DNA of 40,823 nucleotides. It comes from Nocardiopsis salina YIM 90010. GTDB lineage: Bacteria; Actinomycetota; Actinomycetes; Streptosporangiales; Streptosporangiaceae. The first letter of the stretch is position 1; each line of letters starts with the position of its first letter. The position numbers and the translations under genes were made by a program. The DNA lies in assembly GCF_000341025.1 (NCBI RefSeq), contig NZ_ANBF01000072.1, positions 1,596-42,418 of the forward strand, in the 5' to 3' direction. Shown here in pieces: positions 7,933 to 16,680 of this stretch. The notes beneath the pieces are model-generated. The model saw only the letters and a program-made list of their open reading frames with translations, did no database searches and was not told where the DNA came from.

Positions 7933-9195
7933 TCAGCCGGTGTACTCCCAGTGCCACGGCTCGAAGCCGTCACGGGCCCACTCGGGGTTCTCCCATTCGT
8001 GGTCCCCGGCGTGGTCGAGCATCCACCGGTGCTCGACCGTGCCGAGCTGTTCCACACCGCCGCACAGGTCGACGGCCACACCCAGTCCGTGCTCGCTGGT
8101 CCCGGGCTGAGCGGCCATGCCCGGCGTCATCTCCTGGAACAGCCGGACCTGCTCGTGGTAGGGGCGGTAGGAGTCGGTCACACACAGCGGGCGGCCGAAC
8201 CGCGCCTCGAAGGCCTCGTCGAGTTGCATGAAGGCCTCGGCGGCGTCTGCGCGCAGTTTCTCCCCGGGCTGGGGGAGAGGGCACAGGTCGGCGTCGGGGA
8301 TCCGACCGTTGTCGTGGTCGCCCACCTCGGCCGGCTCGCACGCGCTGTCGTCGTCGCTGACCCGTGAGACGTTCCCGCCCGCTGAACCCTGGGCGTCGCG
8401 GGCGTCGCGCAGAGCGTCCTCCCGGGCCTCCCCGGATCCGGCCTCGTGGGGCAGGCGCTCCTCCAGGCTGCTCTGCTCGACCATGAGCTCCTGGGCGCGT
8501 TCCTCCTGTTCGGCCACGGCCTCCTCGGCGCGGGTGCGGGCGCGGTCGGCCTCTTCGGCAGCCTCCTCCTGGGCGGACTCGGCGCTCGAGGCGGCCGAGG
8601 CGAGGGTGTCCGAGGCCACCCGTGCGGCCTCGGCACGGTCCAGTTGGTCGGAACGGTGGTCGCCGAGCAGATTCAGATAGGCGCCGCGTTCGAGCGCCTC
8701 GGCCGGTCCGCGCGGTCCGGTCCAAGCGTGCACCGGGCTCAGGTCGCTTCCCTTGTAGGCGGCCACGGCCTGCCGGGCAGCGGCCACACGGGTGTCCTCG
8801 GAGCGTTCGGAGGCGCCCTCGGCCTGTTTCTCGGCGCTCTCGCGGCGTTCGGTGGCGGCCTCCAGGCGCTCCTGTTCGTTCAGGTGGTCCTCGATGAGCC
8901 CGCTCGCCCGTTCCCTGGCTTCCTCGAGCTCCGTGCGCAGGCCGGCGAGCTCCACGCGCACGTCGGAGAGGTCGGCCTCGGCCCCCTCCGTGCCGGCGGG
9001 GTGGGGGCCGGCCTCCTCGGTTGCGACGGCGGACGAGGCGGGGGAGAGAGCCAGGGTCGCGGCCAGGCCGAGAGGGAGCAATGCGGTGACCGAAAAGGGT
9101 TTACGTGCACGGTGGCCGCGCGACCCGAAAGTGACACTGAGTGAGTCGGGAAAGTTACGTTCCGTAGTCGCATCTGGGCATGACGTTGGACGCAT
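7933..9195 (-). CDS. Secreted coiled-coil M15-family D-Ala-D-Ala carboxypeptidase
   Basis: 420 residues; ATG at 9193-9195 after GGGGAG. A signal sequence (hydrophobic part about 35-55, ending ASSAVA) leads into a long Ala/Glu-rich coiled coil (about 75-270), which contains AAARQAVAAYKGSDLSP as in RipC-type coils. The C-terminal ~140 residues form a VanY-like M15B peptidase: SYRPYHEQVRLF, then TSEHGLGVAVDL giving the zinc ligands His and Asp (H-x6-D), and EPWHWEYTG with the last His. It probably trims the D-alanyl terminus of peptidoglycan stem peptides outside the membrane, with the coil acting as spacer or self-inhibitory arm (inferred). Same overall plan as the gene at 1085-2149. Confidence 0.9.
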   Translation of the reverse strand: MRPTSCPDATTERNFPDSLSVTFGSRGHRARKPFSVTALLPLGLAATLALSPASSAVATEEAGPHPAGTEGAEADLSDVRVELAGLRTELEEARERASGLIEDHLNEQERLEAATERRESAEKQAEGASERSEDTRVAAARQAVAAYKGSDLSPVHAWTGPRGPAEALERGAYLNLLGDHRSDQLDRAEAARVASDTLASAASSAESAQEEAAEEADRARTRAEEAVAEQEERAQELMVEQSSLEERLPHEAGSGEAREDALRDARDAQGSAGGNVSRVSDDDSACEPAEVGDHDNGRIPDADLCPLPQPGEKLRADAAEAFMQLDEAFEARFGRPLCVTDSYRPYHEQVRLFQEMTPGMAAQPGTSEHGLGVAVDLCGGVEQLGTVEHRWMLDHAGDHEWENPEWARDGFEPWHWEYTG

Positions 9196-9671
9196 CTCTA
9201 CTCCCCGGTTGGGACCTGCGTATACGTCTTGTCACGATGTCATGCACATCAGGCCCTCTGGGCGAAGCACTCGGTGTGTCCAAAAAGTTACCTATGCGCC
9301 TGAGTGGGTTTCGGACTCGCACCCTGACCAGGCTGATTGGTCATAATGCCGCCAAACAGGGCATGATGACCGCGAGGCGTCGAGGACGGTCGTACTCCGA
9401 GGCCGCACCAGGGCCGAAGCGAGGCGATCGCGCCCATTGGTACGCTATCCACCGCATCAGCACTGATACCGATACACGGTGCGGTGCTCCTCTCCCCCAG
9501 GCGAGTCCGGTGGACAGTCTTCACATCTCCCCACATTCCACACCGCTCTTCGGTCCGGTGGGCCACGTGGTCGTACCGATGCTCTCGAGGCCGGCCTCGG
9601 CCCGAGCGGTAGGTAGCTCCCGGTGTTCCACAGCCGTGCCCAAGCGGTGACACGAAAGGTTGCGAGGGTCC
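9196..9671. other. Divergent promoter region before the conservon
   Basis: 476 bases with no convincing gene. It separates the M15 peptidase (minus) from cvnA (plus), so two promoters must lie here. It is less GC-rich than its surroundings between 9270 and 9370 and contains a long imperfect inverted repeat (separate entry). Confidence 0.5.
9339..9371. promoter_or_regulatory. Long inverted repeat in the cvnA/M15 divergent region
   Basis: GGTCATAATGCC (9339-9350) and GGCATGATGACC (9360-9371) are inverted repeats matching at 11 of 12 positions, separated by nine bases. The length, central location and AT-richness suggest an operator for a dimeric regulator that could control one or both divergent genes. 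Confidence 0.45.
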
Positions 9672-12600
9672 GTGTCGACACGAGCGACGAAGAACGGGGC
9701 CGGCGCGAAGAGCGAGGCAGCGCAGGCCGAAACCGCCGATGCCCCGCGGCGTCCAGCCCAATGGTGGCGGCCACGTAACTGGCGGGTGCGCTCGCGTCTG
9801 GTGGCTCTCATCGTCATTCCCACCGCCGTCGCCCTGGTGCTCGGCGGACTCCGGGTCTACGAGGGTTCGGTCGCCACCGTGACCCACGACCACATCGTGG
9901 ACCGTGCCGAGGTCGGTGTCCTCACCGTGCAGCTGGCCAACCAACTCGGCCTCGAGCGCACCGCCAGCGCGATCTACATCTCCGACGACGCCGACCCGCA
10001 GCAGCGGTCGGCGGAACTGCGTCAGGAGATGGAGGACGAGCGCGACGCGTCCCGCGACCTCCTCAACACCCTCAACGCCCGCCTCGACGAGATGGGCGAG
10101 GTCGACGGTGAACTGGCCGAGAACCGCCTCCAGGCCATGCACAGCCAGCTCGACACCCTCGACTCGCTGCGCAACGAGGTCGACAGCACCCGCATCACCG
10201 TGCTGCCCGTCGTGACCAAGTACCGCACCATCACGCGGGCCATGGCCGACTTCAACCAGACCATCGCCGACGAGACCGAGGACACCGACCTGCGCGAGAG
10301 CGTGCGGGCGCTGGCTTCGCTGTCCAACGCGCGCGACCAGCTCTCCTACGAGTCCGCGCTCATGGCGCACTCCCTGTCGCGCAACTCCATGACCGGCGGT
10401 ATCTCCGAGGCCATCGATTCCAGCCGCGCCCGCTACGAGAACGAGATCGCCAACTTCACCCAGGCGGCCTCGCCCGAACAGCGCGCAGTCTTCGACGAGA
10501 ACTTCACCGGCCTCGAGGTCAGCCAGGTCTCGACCATGCGCATGCGGGTGATGTACCGCGCCGACCGCGGCGACGACCTCACCGGTGTGACCGCCAACGA
10601 CGGTCCGGCCGACTACCAGGAGATCGCCAACACCGCCCTGGACCGGCTCCAGGAGGTCGAGGAAGAGATCGCCGAGGGAGTGGCCTCCGATTCCGAGAGC
10701 CTGCGCGATGCCGCCATGGCCCGCGCGCTCATCGACATCGTCGTGGTCGCCGGCCTGCTCCTGGCCGTCTTCGTGCTCACCTCGCTGGTGGTCCGCTCCC
10801 TGGTGCGCCCGCTGCGCACCCTGGAGGACGGCGCCCGCCGCGTCGCCGAACGCGATCTGCCCGAGTCCATCACCCGGATGCAGGAGGCCGGCAGCGTCCC
10901 CGACACCGTCAAGGTCGAACCGATCGAGGTCGGCAGCAAGGACGAGATCGGCGAAGTCGCCCGCGCCTTCGACGACGTCCACCGCGTGGCCCTGACGCTG
11001 GCCTCCGACGAGGCCGCCCTGCGCAGCAATGTCAACGCGATGTTCGTCAACCTCTCCCGCCGGAGCCAGACCCTGGTCGAACGGCAACTGCGCCTCATCG
11101 ACGGCCTGGAGCAGTCCGAGCAGGACGCCGACCGCCTGTCGGACCTGTTCCAGCTCGACCACCTGGCCACCCGCATGCGCCGCAACAACGAGAACCTCCT
11201 CGTCCTGTCCGGTCAGGACAACACCCGCAAGTGGGCCCAGCCCGTGCCGCTGGTCGACGTCCTGCGCGGTGCCGTCTCCGAGGTCGAGCAGTACGAGCGC
11301 GTGAACGTGCGCGCCCCCTCCCACATCTCGGTGCTCGGACGCCCGGTCAACGACGTCATCCACCTGGTCGCCGAGCTGGTGGAGAACGCCACGTCCTTCT
11401 CGCCGCACGACACCGAGGTCCTGGTCAGCGCCAAGACCCTCGAGGACGGCTCCGTCCGCGTCGACGTCACCGACAGCGGCATCGGCATGGCCCCCGAGGA
11501 CCTCGCCGCGGTCAACGCCCGCCTGGCCCAACCGCCGGTCATCGACGTCGCGGTCTCGCGCCGCATGGGTCTGTTCGTGGTCTCGCGCCTGGCCCACCGC
11601 CACGGCATCCTCCTCGATCTCAGCGAGGCCCACGGCGGCGGGACCACGGCCAGTGTGCTGTTCCCGGCCGACCTGCTCATCACCCCGGTCGACGACCAGG
11701 GCGCCCTCGGCGGCGAGGCCCGTCCCGAGCTGACCACGGGCGCGCCGGACACCTTCGCCGAGGCCGAGGCGGCCTTCGCCGCGACCCCGGCCGCGGACGA
11801 GCCCGACGACCCCTGGCAGGGCCAGGGCGTCGGCGAGGCGCCCGGCGACCTCAGCGGCCTGCCCAAGCGCCGTCCCGGAGCCAACCGTGCCGACGAGCAC
11901 CCGCCCAGCGGACAGGACCTGTGGAACACCGGCAGCGATGTCCCGGAGGACACCGGTTCCGGCCCCGTCTGGGAGACCACCCGCGGCAGCGGTGCCACCA
12001 GCGCCGTCACCCCGGGTCAGGACCAGAACGTCGTCGACCCCTACGACCATGCCACCGAGGACGAGGACAGCGCCCAGGAGAGCTCCGGCAGCCTGTTCGA
12101 CCCGTCCCCGCCCAACGGCCGCAACGGGCACGGCGTCGACACCGGCACGTTCCGCCGGGTCGAGGAGGCCGGTTCGTTCGGATCCGACGGCGACACCTTC
12201 GATGCCTTCGGTGGACGCAGCAGCTCCGCCGGGCAGCAGGACGCCGGTGCCGGTTCCCACAACACCGGTTTCCAGGACGCCGGTCGGCAGGACTTCGGAT
12301 CCCACCAGGACCCCGGTCCCTCCACCGACAGTTTCCCGGCCGTCTCCGGATGGGACACCGCCGAGCAGTACCAGCAGCCCGCCCCTGAGGCCCCCCAGAC
12401 CGACCAGGGTGCCCGAGACGGTTACGGTTCCACCGCCTACCTCTCGCGCCGCTACGGCGGCAGTCAGGGGGCCGACAGCACCGTCGTCCCGCCCAGCCCG
12501 GGCGGGGAGGGCGCCGACTCGCTGCCGATCTTCGATGCCATCGAGTCCAACTGGTTCAAGCGCCGCACCGGCGGCCCGACCGTCGACGCGACCGAGACCG

Positions 12601-12953
12601 GGCCCCTGCGCCAGGTCGACCCGGCTGCCCGGGAAGAGCGTCCCGAGACTGCTTCCGCGCAGCCACAGGCCGGGTCCGACGCGCCGGAACCGGAGCAGGA
12701 GTGGAACTCTGCGGCCGACCGCGGCTGGCAGGCCGCACGCACCGCGGCGGAGCCGCTCGCCGGGGGGCTGACGACCTCGGGCTTGCCAAAACGCGTTCCC
12801 AAGGCAAACCTGGTTCCGGGGACCGCGCCGAAGCCGGAGAATGTCCGGCAGGTGCCCACGCGGAGCGCCGACCGGGTTCGCAACCGCTTCTCCGGGTTCC
12901 AACGAGGGGTCCGGGAAGGCCGCAACCAGATCGGTGAGGGGCCCCACGAGTGA
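9672..12953 (+). CDS. cvnA: Conservon sensor histidine kinase CvnA (nitrate/nitrite-sensing domain)
   Basis: 1093 residues from GTG 9672 (GAGGG just upstream; TTG 9660 is an alternative). Order: basic N-terminus, membrane helix at about 42-62, extracytoplasmic helical NIT-type sensor domain with ANQLGLERTASAIYIS, second helix at about 347-373, HAMP, a short dimerisation segment (FQLDHLATRMRRNNENLLVL), and an HATPase domain with N-box HLVAELVENATSFSPHD and G1 box DSGIGMAPEDL. A disordered Pro/Gly/Gln tail of about 400 residues follows, with two SGLPKR motifs (near 722 and at about 1035, the second SGLPKRVPKANLVPG as in Streptomyces CvnA). CvnA works at the membrane with CvnB-D in a GPCR-like complex. 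Operon with cvnBCD; 232 bases separate it from cvnB. Confidence 0.92.
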   Translation: MSTRATKNGAGAKSEAAQAETADAPRRPAQWWRPRNWRVRSRLVALIVIPTAVALVLGGLRVYEGSVATVTHDHIVDRAEVGVLTVQLANQLGLERTASAIYISDDADPQQRSAELRQEMEDERDASRDLLNTLNARLDEMGEVDGELAENRLQAMHSQLDTLDSLRNEVDSTRITVLPVVTKYRTITRAMADFNQTIADETEDTDLRESVRALASLSNARDQLSYESALMAHSLSRNSMTGGISEAIDSSRARYENEIANFTQAASPEQRAVFDENFTGLEVSQVSTMRMRVMYRADRGDDLTGVTANDGPADYQEIANTALDRLQEVEEEIAEGVASDSESLRDAAMARALIDIVVVAGLLLAVFVLTSLVVRSLVRPLRTLEDGARRVAERDLPESITRMQEAGSVPDTVKVEPIEVGSKDEIGEVARAFDDVHRVALTLASDEAALRSNVNAMFVNLSRRSQTLVERQLRLIDGLEQSEQDADRLSDLFQLDHLATRMRRNNENLLVLSGQDNTRKWAQPVPLVDVLRGAVSEVEQYERVNVRAPSHISVLGRPVNDVIHLVAELVENATSFSPHDTEVLVSAKTLEDGSVRVDVTDSGIGMAPEDLAAVNARLAQPPVIDVAVSRRMGLFVVSRLAHRHGILLDLSEAHGGGTTASVLFPADLLITPVDDQGALGGEARPELTTGAPDTFAEAEAAFAATPAADEPDDPWQGQGVGEAPGDLSGLPKRRPGANRADEHPPSGQDLWNTGSDVPEDTGSGPVWETTRGSGATSAVTPGQDQNVVDPYDHATEDEDSAQESSGSLFDPSPPNGRNGHGVDTGTFRRVEEAGSFGSDGDTFDAFGGRSSSAGQQDAGAGSHNTGFQDAGRQDFGSHQDPGPSTDSFPAVSGWDTAEQYQQPAPEAPQTDQGARDGYGSTAYLSRRYGGSQGADSTVVPPSPGGEGADSLPIFDAIESNWFKRRTGGPTVDATETGPLRQVDPAAREERPETASAQPQAGSDAPEPEQEWNSAADRGWQAARTAAEPLAGGLTTSGLPKRVPKANLVPGTAPKPENVRQVPTRSADRVRNRFSGFQRGVREGRNQIGEGPHE

Positions 12954-13185
12954 CGTCTGTGGCTACAGGTGGGCCGGGGTCCCCCTTATTCCCGGAAGCC
13001 GGATGCAATAGCATCTACCGAGTTTCTCGGACGCGTAACACCCGTCGCTCTACGAGAACGGAACACCAGACCCCCGGTCTCTCCGTGGGAGGGGTCGGGC
13101 TGTTCGCAGGGGCAGTGCTGTCACATGCCGTGCCGGCGGTAGCAGTGCCGAGAAGACCAGCCGGCGAACTTGGACAGGAGATCAG

Positions 13186-13587
13186 ATGAGTCGACAGGTC
13201 AACGAACTCAACTGGTTGATCACTGACTTTGCCGACCGGGTACCGGATGTCGCCCACGCGATCGTCGTCTCCTCTGACGGCCTTCCGTTGGCGTCCTCCT
13301 CAGGGTTCCCGGCCGACCGGGCCGACCAGCTGGCGGCGATCGCCTCCGGGCTGTCGAGCCTCACGCAAGGCGCGGCCCGGGTGTTCGAGGGTGGAGCGGT
13401 GGTCCAGACCGTCGTCGAGATGGAGCGGGGGGTGATGCTCATCATGGCCATCAGCGACGGCTCCTACCTCGCGGTCCTCGCGGCGGCGGAGAGCGATCTG
13501 GGTCTGGTCGCGTACGAGATGACCCTGCTCGTCGAGCGGGCGGGGCGGGCGCTGACACCAACGGCGCGCACCTCGGGAATCCACTGA
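13186..13587 (+). CDS. cvnB: Conservon roadblock/LC7 protein CvnB
   Basis: 133 residues; ATG after GACAGGAGATCAG. The whole protein is one roadblock/LC7 domain: LNWLITDFADRVPDVAHAIV, SSDGLPLASSSGF, the LTQGAARVFEGG helix, and MLIMAISDGSYLAVLA. In bacteria such proteins pair with small GTPases (MglB-MglA type) as regulators or scaffolds; here the partner should be CvnD. Second gene of the conservon, 20 bases before cvnC. Confidence 0.95.
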   Translation: MSRQVNELNWLITDFADRVPDVAHAIVVSSDGLPLASSSGFPADRADQLAAIASGLSSLTQGAARVFEGGAVVQTVVEMERGVMLIMAISDGSYLAVLAAAESDLGLVAYEMTLLVERAGRALTPTARTSGIH

Positions 13588-13610
13588 TCCACCACCGACA
13601 GGAGGAAGTG

Positions 13611-14105
13611 GTGGCACCTCACAGTAGAGATGCCGGGAGCGCCTCGTGGTTCGGGCAGCAGCCGAGCACTCCCCCCACGAGCGGGGGAGTGCCGTCTGGA
13701 CCGAGCGGCGGAGATGTTCCTCGACCAATCCAACAACAGTACGATCAACGATCCGCGCAGGGCGGCGCCCCCAGTTCGCTGGTGCGCCCCTACGCGGTCA
13801 CCAAGGGCCGTACCAAGCCGAAGTCGGAGCTTCCCCTGGAGGCGCTGATCTCGGCGACACCGACGGCCCGTGACGAGTCTGGGACGCTGACGCCCGAGTG
13901 GCAGGCGATCAGCGACCTGTGCCGCGAGTGGCGCTCCATCGCGGAGATCTCCGCGCTGTTGCGCATGCCGCTCGGCGTGGCACGGGTGCTTGTGGCGGAC
14001 ATGTCCGAGCAGGGACTGGTCCAGGTCAGGACCTCGCTCAACAACGACGCCCGTCCCAACACCAACCTGCTTGAAAGGGTGCTCAGTGGACTTCGCAAGC
14101 TCTAG
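13611..14105 (+). CDS. cvnC: Conservon DUF742 protein CvnC
   Basis: 164 residues from GTG 13611, five bases after AGGAGG; the GTG codon immediately before (13608) is also possible. The N-terminal ~60 residues are low-complexity Pro/Gly/Ser. The DUF742 domain follows with SLVRPYAVTKGRTKPKSELP, then a winged-helix-like part (AISDLCREWRSIAEISALL, RMPLGVARVLVADMSEQGLV) and the closing LLERVLSGLRKL. This is the standard third conservon subunit of unknown biochemical role; the helix-turn-helix likeness suggests it was derived from a DNA-binding fold. Overlaps cvnD by 20 bases. Confidence 0.93.
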   Translation: MAPHSRDAGSASWFGQQPSTPPTSGGVPSGPSGGDVPRPIQQQYDQRSAQGGAPSSLVRPYAVTKGRTKPKSELPLEALISATPTARDESGTLTPEWQAISDLCREWRSIAEISALLRMPLGVARVLVADMSEQGLVQVRTSLNNDARPNTNLLERVLSGLRKL

Positions 14106-14733
14106 CCCAGCCGAGGAAGGCGGTGCTGGGGGGAACGCGATGACGTCGGTCAAGATCGTCGTCGCCGGGGGCTTCGGTGTCGGGAAGACGACATTCGTTG
14201 GCTCCGTCTCCGAGATCGTGCCGCTGACCACCGAAGCGGTCATGACCAGCGCCAGTGTCGGTGTGGACGATCTGGCCAAGACGCCGGACAAGCAGACCAC
14301 CACCGTCGCCATGGACTTCGGTCGCGTCTCCCTCGACTCGGACCTGATCCTGTACCTGTTCGGCACCCCCGGCCAGCACCGGTTCTGGTTCATGTGGGAC
14401 GACCTGGTCAAGGGTGCCATCGGTGCGGTCGTGCTGGTCGACACCCGCCGTCTCGCGGACTGTTTCCCCGCGATCGACTACTTCGAGGAGGCGCGGCTGC
14501 CCTTCATCGTGGCGATCAACGGGTTCGACGGCTACTACCCCCACGCGGCCGACGAGGTCCGGGACGCGCTCACGCTCAGCCCCGAGATCCCCATCGTCCA
14601 GGTCGACGCCCGGGACCGGGCATCGACCAAGTCGACGCTCATCACCCTCGTCGAGCACGCCATCAGCATCGGGGACCCCGAGAGCGCCGCCGGACAGCCC
14701 ACCTCCACCGGCGGCCAGACCTCCTGGCGCTGA
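14086..14733 (+). CDS. cvnD: Conservon small GTPase CvnD
   Basis: 215 residues. I chose GTG 14086, inside the end of cvnC, because GAAAGGG lies seven bases upstream and the product begins MDFASSS as in Streptomyces CvnD. The P-loop is GGFGVGKTTF (about 27-36), switch I has the conserved Thr cluster PDKQTTTVAMDFG, and the G3 box is LFGTPGQHRFWFMWDDL, with Q replacing no essential residue. INGFDGYYP stands at the NKxD position, so the guanine-specificity motif is atypical, as in this family. It acts with CvnA-C at the membrane. No P450 (CvnE) gene follows; the operon ends at a hairpin. Confidence 0.94.
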   Translation: MDFASSSPAEEGGAGGNAMTSVKIVVAGGFGVGKTTFVGSVSEIVPLTTEAVMTSASVGVDDLAKTPDKQTTTVAMDFGRVSLDSDLILYLFGTPGQHRFWFMWDDLVKGAIGAVVLVDTRRLADCFPAIDYFEEARLPFIVAINGFDGYYPHAADEVRDALTLSPEIPIVQVDARDRASTKSTLITLVEHAISIGDPESAAGQPTSTGGQTSWR

Positions 14734-14769
14734 CGGGGACGGTCTCCTCGGAGCGTGCCGACACGGGGG

Positions 14770-14805
14770 ACCGGGCCGGGTCCCGAGAGGGAGACGGCCC
14801 GGTTT
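14770..14805 (+). terminator. Conservon operon terminator
   Basis: ACCGGGCCG (14770-14778) pairs with CGGCCCGGT (14795-14803), with a nested TCCC-GAGA-GGGA hairpin inside, followed by TT. It starts 37 bases after the cvnD stop. Confidence 0.7.
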
Positions 14806-14851
14806 CCGCGTGCTCGGTGACGGAAGTGCCGGTCCTGGCATCATGGGAGGC

Positions 14852-16552
14852 ATGAGCTCTTCCCCGGACGATGCCCGAGCCATGACCCTGCGCTTCCGAG
14901 ACGTCGCCGAACGCGTGGTGGACGCCATCCTGGAGGCCTCCCCGGAGTGGGCCCTCGAAGAGGGTGACACCCGCGGCGCCCACCGGTTGACCGACCACTC
15001 GGCCGAGGGCGACGTGCAGCGTACCGCCATGCTCACCGATGCCCTGGGTTCCCTCGACGAGATCGATCCCGACCTGTTGCCCCCGGGCGACCTGGTCGAC
15101 CTGGAGGTCCTGCGCACCAAGGTGAGCGCGGACCTGTGGCACACGGCCGAACTGCGGCCGCACACCTGGAACCCCCTGATGTACACCGCGGGTGAGGCCC
15201 TGCTTCCCCTCGTCGAACGCGAGCTCCTGCCGCTGCCCGAACGCCTGGCCGCTCTCACCTCACGCTGCTCCGCCCTGCCCGAATACCTGGCCACAGCACG
15301 TACCCGCCTGGCGGAGGGGCCCGGGATGCCACGCGTGCACGTGGAGACCGCGCTGACCCAGCTGGCCGGTGACCGCGAACTGCTCACCCGCGACCTCCCC
15401 GCCCTGGCCGAGGGCGACAGCGAGGCCGGGCCCGCGCTGAAGAGCGCCGCCGGCCGGGCGCTGGAGGCGCTTGAGGAGCACGAGTCCTGGTTGCGCACGG
15501 AGCTCGGGTTCGCCGACGCCGACCCCCGTCTGGGCGCCCGCTCCTACGCCGCCCAGCTCTGGTACACCCTGGATTCCGAACTGTCCCCGGACGCCCTGCT
15601 CGTGCGGGCCGAGAGCGACCTGCTGGCCACCGAGGAGGCCATGGCGGAGGCCGCAGCCGAGTACGAGGGGCGGCCCCGCAGGCCCGGTCAGGTCGCCGAG
15701 GTGCTGGCCGCCCTGGCCGACGACCACCCGGTCACCTCGCAGGACCTGCGTCCCACCGGCGAACGGGCCCTGGAACACCTGTACCGCCGTACCCGCGAGG
15801 CCGACATCGCCACCGTGTACGACGACCCTGTCCAGGTGGTTCCCATGCCGGAGTCGCGCCGCGGTGTGGCTGTCGCCTACTGCCGGCCGCCCGGCCCCCT
15901 GGACCCGGACGCACACGAACAGCCGACCTTCATCGCCGTCTCCCCGCCGCCGGACGACTGGCCGGCCGAGCGCCGCGAGTCGTTCCTGCGCGAGTACAAC
16001 GGGGCGATGCTCCGCAACCTCATGGTCCACGAGGGCATGCCCGGCCACGCCCTGCAGCTCGCCCACGCCGCCCGCCACGACGGCGCCACCCGTGTCGGCA
16101 AGCTCTTCATGAGCGGAACCTTCGTCGAGGGCTGGGCGGTGCACGCCGAGGAGGTCATGGCCGGCCACGGCTGGAGCGGGGCCCGCGAGGGCGAGGGCCG
16201 GCGTCAGGACCTCGCCCTGCGCCTGGTTCGTCTCAAGACCCGCTTGCGCATGATCCTCAATGCGATCCTCGACGTACGGGTGCACACCGGGGACCTCACC
16301 GAGGAGGAAGCGCTCAGCCTGCTCACCGAACGCGGGCACCAGGAGGAGGGAGAGGCCGTCGGTAAGTGGCGCAGAGCCCAGCTCACCAGCGCCCAGCTGT
16401 CCACCTACTACGTCGGATACTCGGAGATGGCCGCCATCGCCCGCGACCTGGCCGAGGCCCGACCGGAGCTGAGCGAGCGCGAACGCCACGACCTGATGCT
16501 CGCCCACGGCTCCCCTCCGCCGCGCCACTTGCGCGCGCTCCTGGAACTGTGA
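14852..16552 (+). CDS. DUF885 family metallohydrolase-like protein
   Basis: 566 residues. ATG 14852 chosen (the GGGAGG one base upstream is very close; ATG 14843 or 14882 are alternatives). It is a DUF885 protein of normal length with the family's zinc-like motif VHEGMPGHALQL near residue 391, FVEGWAVHAEEV about 35 residues later, and RTKVSADLWHTAE early. DUF885 proteins have the fold and HExxH-like motif of gluzincin/M32-type peptidases, but no substrate is established for this type. No signal peptide, so it is probably cytoplasmic. Monocistronic, flanked by the conservon terminator and its own hairpin. Confidence 0.88.
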   Translation: MSSSPDDARAMTLRFRDVAERVVDAILEASPEWALEEGDTRGAHRLTDHSAEGDVQRTAMLTDALGSLDEIDPDLLPPGDLVDLEVLRTKVSADLWHTAELRPHTWNPLMYTAGEALLPLVERELLPLPERLAALTSRCSALPEYLATARTRLAEGPGMPRVHVETALTQLAGDRELLTRDLPALAEGDSEAGPALKSAAGRALEALEEHESWLRTELGFADADPRLGARSYAAQLWYTLDSELSPDALLVRAESDLLATEEAMAEAAAEYEGRPRRPGQVAEVLAALADDHPVTSQDLRPTGERALEHLYRRTREADIATVYDDPVQVVPMPESRRGVAVAYCRPPGPLDPDAHEQPTFIAVSPPPDDWPAERRESFLREYNGAMLRNLMVHEGMPGHALQLAHAARHDGATRVGKLFMSGTFVEGWAVHAEEVMAGHGWSGAREGEGRRQDLALRLVRLKTRLRMILNAILDVRVHTGDLTEEEALSLLTERGHQEEGEAVGKWRRAQLTSAQLSTYYVGYSEMAAIARDLAEARPELSERERHDLMLAHGSPPPRHLRALLEL

Positions 16553-16557
16553 CGCAG

Positions 16558-16603
16558 ACACCGGGCGGGCCGCCGCGTACGGGCCCACGGCCCCGCCCGG
16601 TGT
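16558..16603 (+). terminator. Terminator of the DUF885 gene
   Basis: ACACCGGGCGGG (16558-16569) and CCCGCCCGGTGT (16592-16603) form a perfect 12-bp stem with a 22-base loop, six bases after the stop codon. Confidence 0.7.
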
Positions 16604-16623
16604 GGTCCGCCTCCGCGCGCTCC

Positions 16624-16629
16624 TATGCT
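16624..16629 (+). promoter_or_regulatory. Candidate -10 element for the HIT-pgsA-patA-pimA cluster
   Basis: TATGCT followed by GG, 52 bases before the HIT start. It fits the actinobacterial -10 consensus TANNNT. No good -35 hexamer is visible, which is common in this group. Confidence 0.4.
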
Positions 16630-16680
16630 GGTTCGTGAGAGGAACCCGAAGCCGGACGGCCGACCAGAGACGGACCCACG

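Noticed and set aside
9288-12947. 1219-residue open frame on the minus strand
   Set aside because: It is the antisense shadow of cvnA in GC-rich DNA; composition is Gly/Val/Asp-rich with no family motifs, whereas the plus strand encodes a clear kinase.
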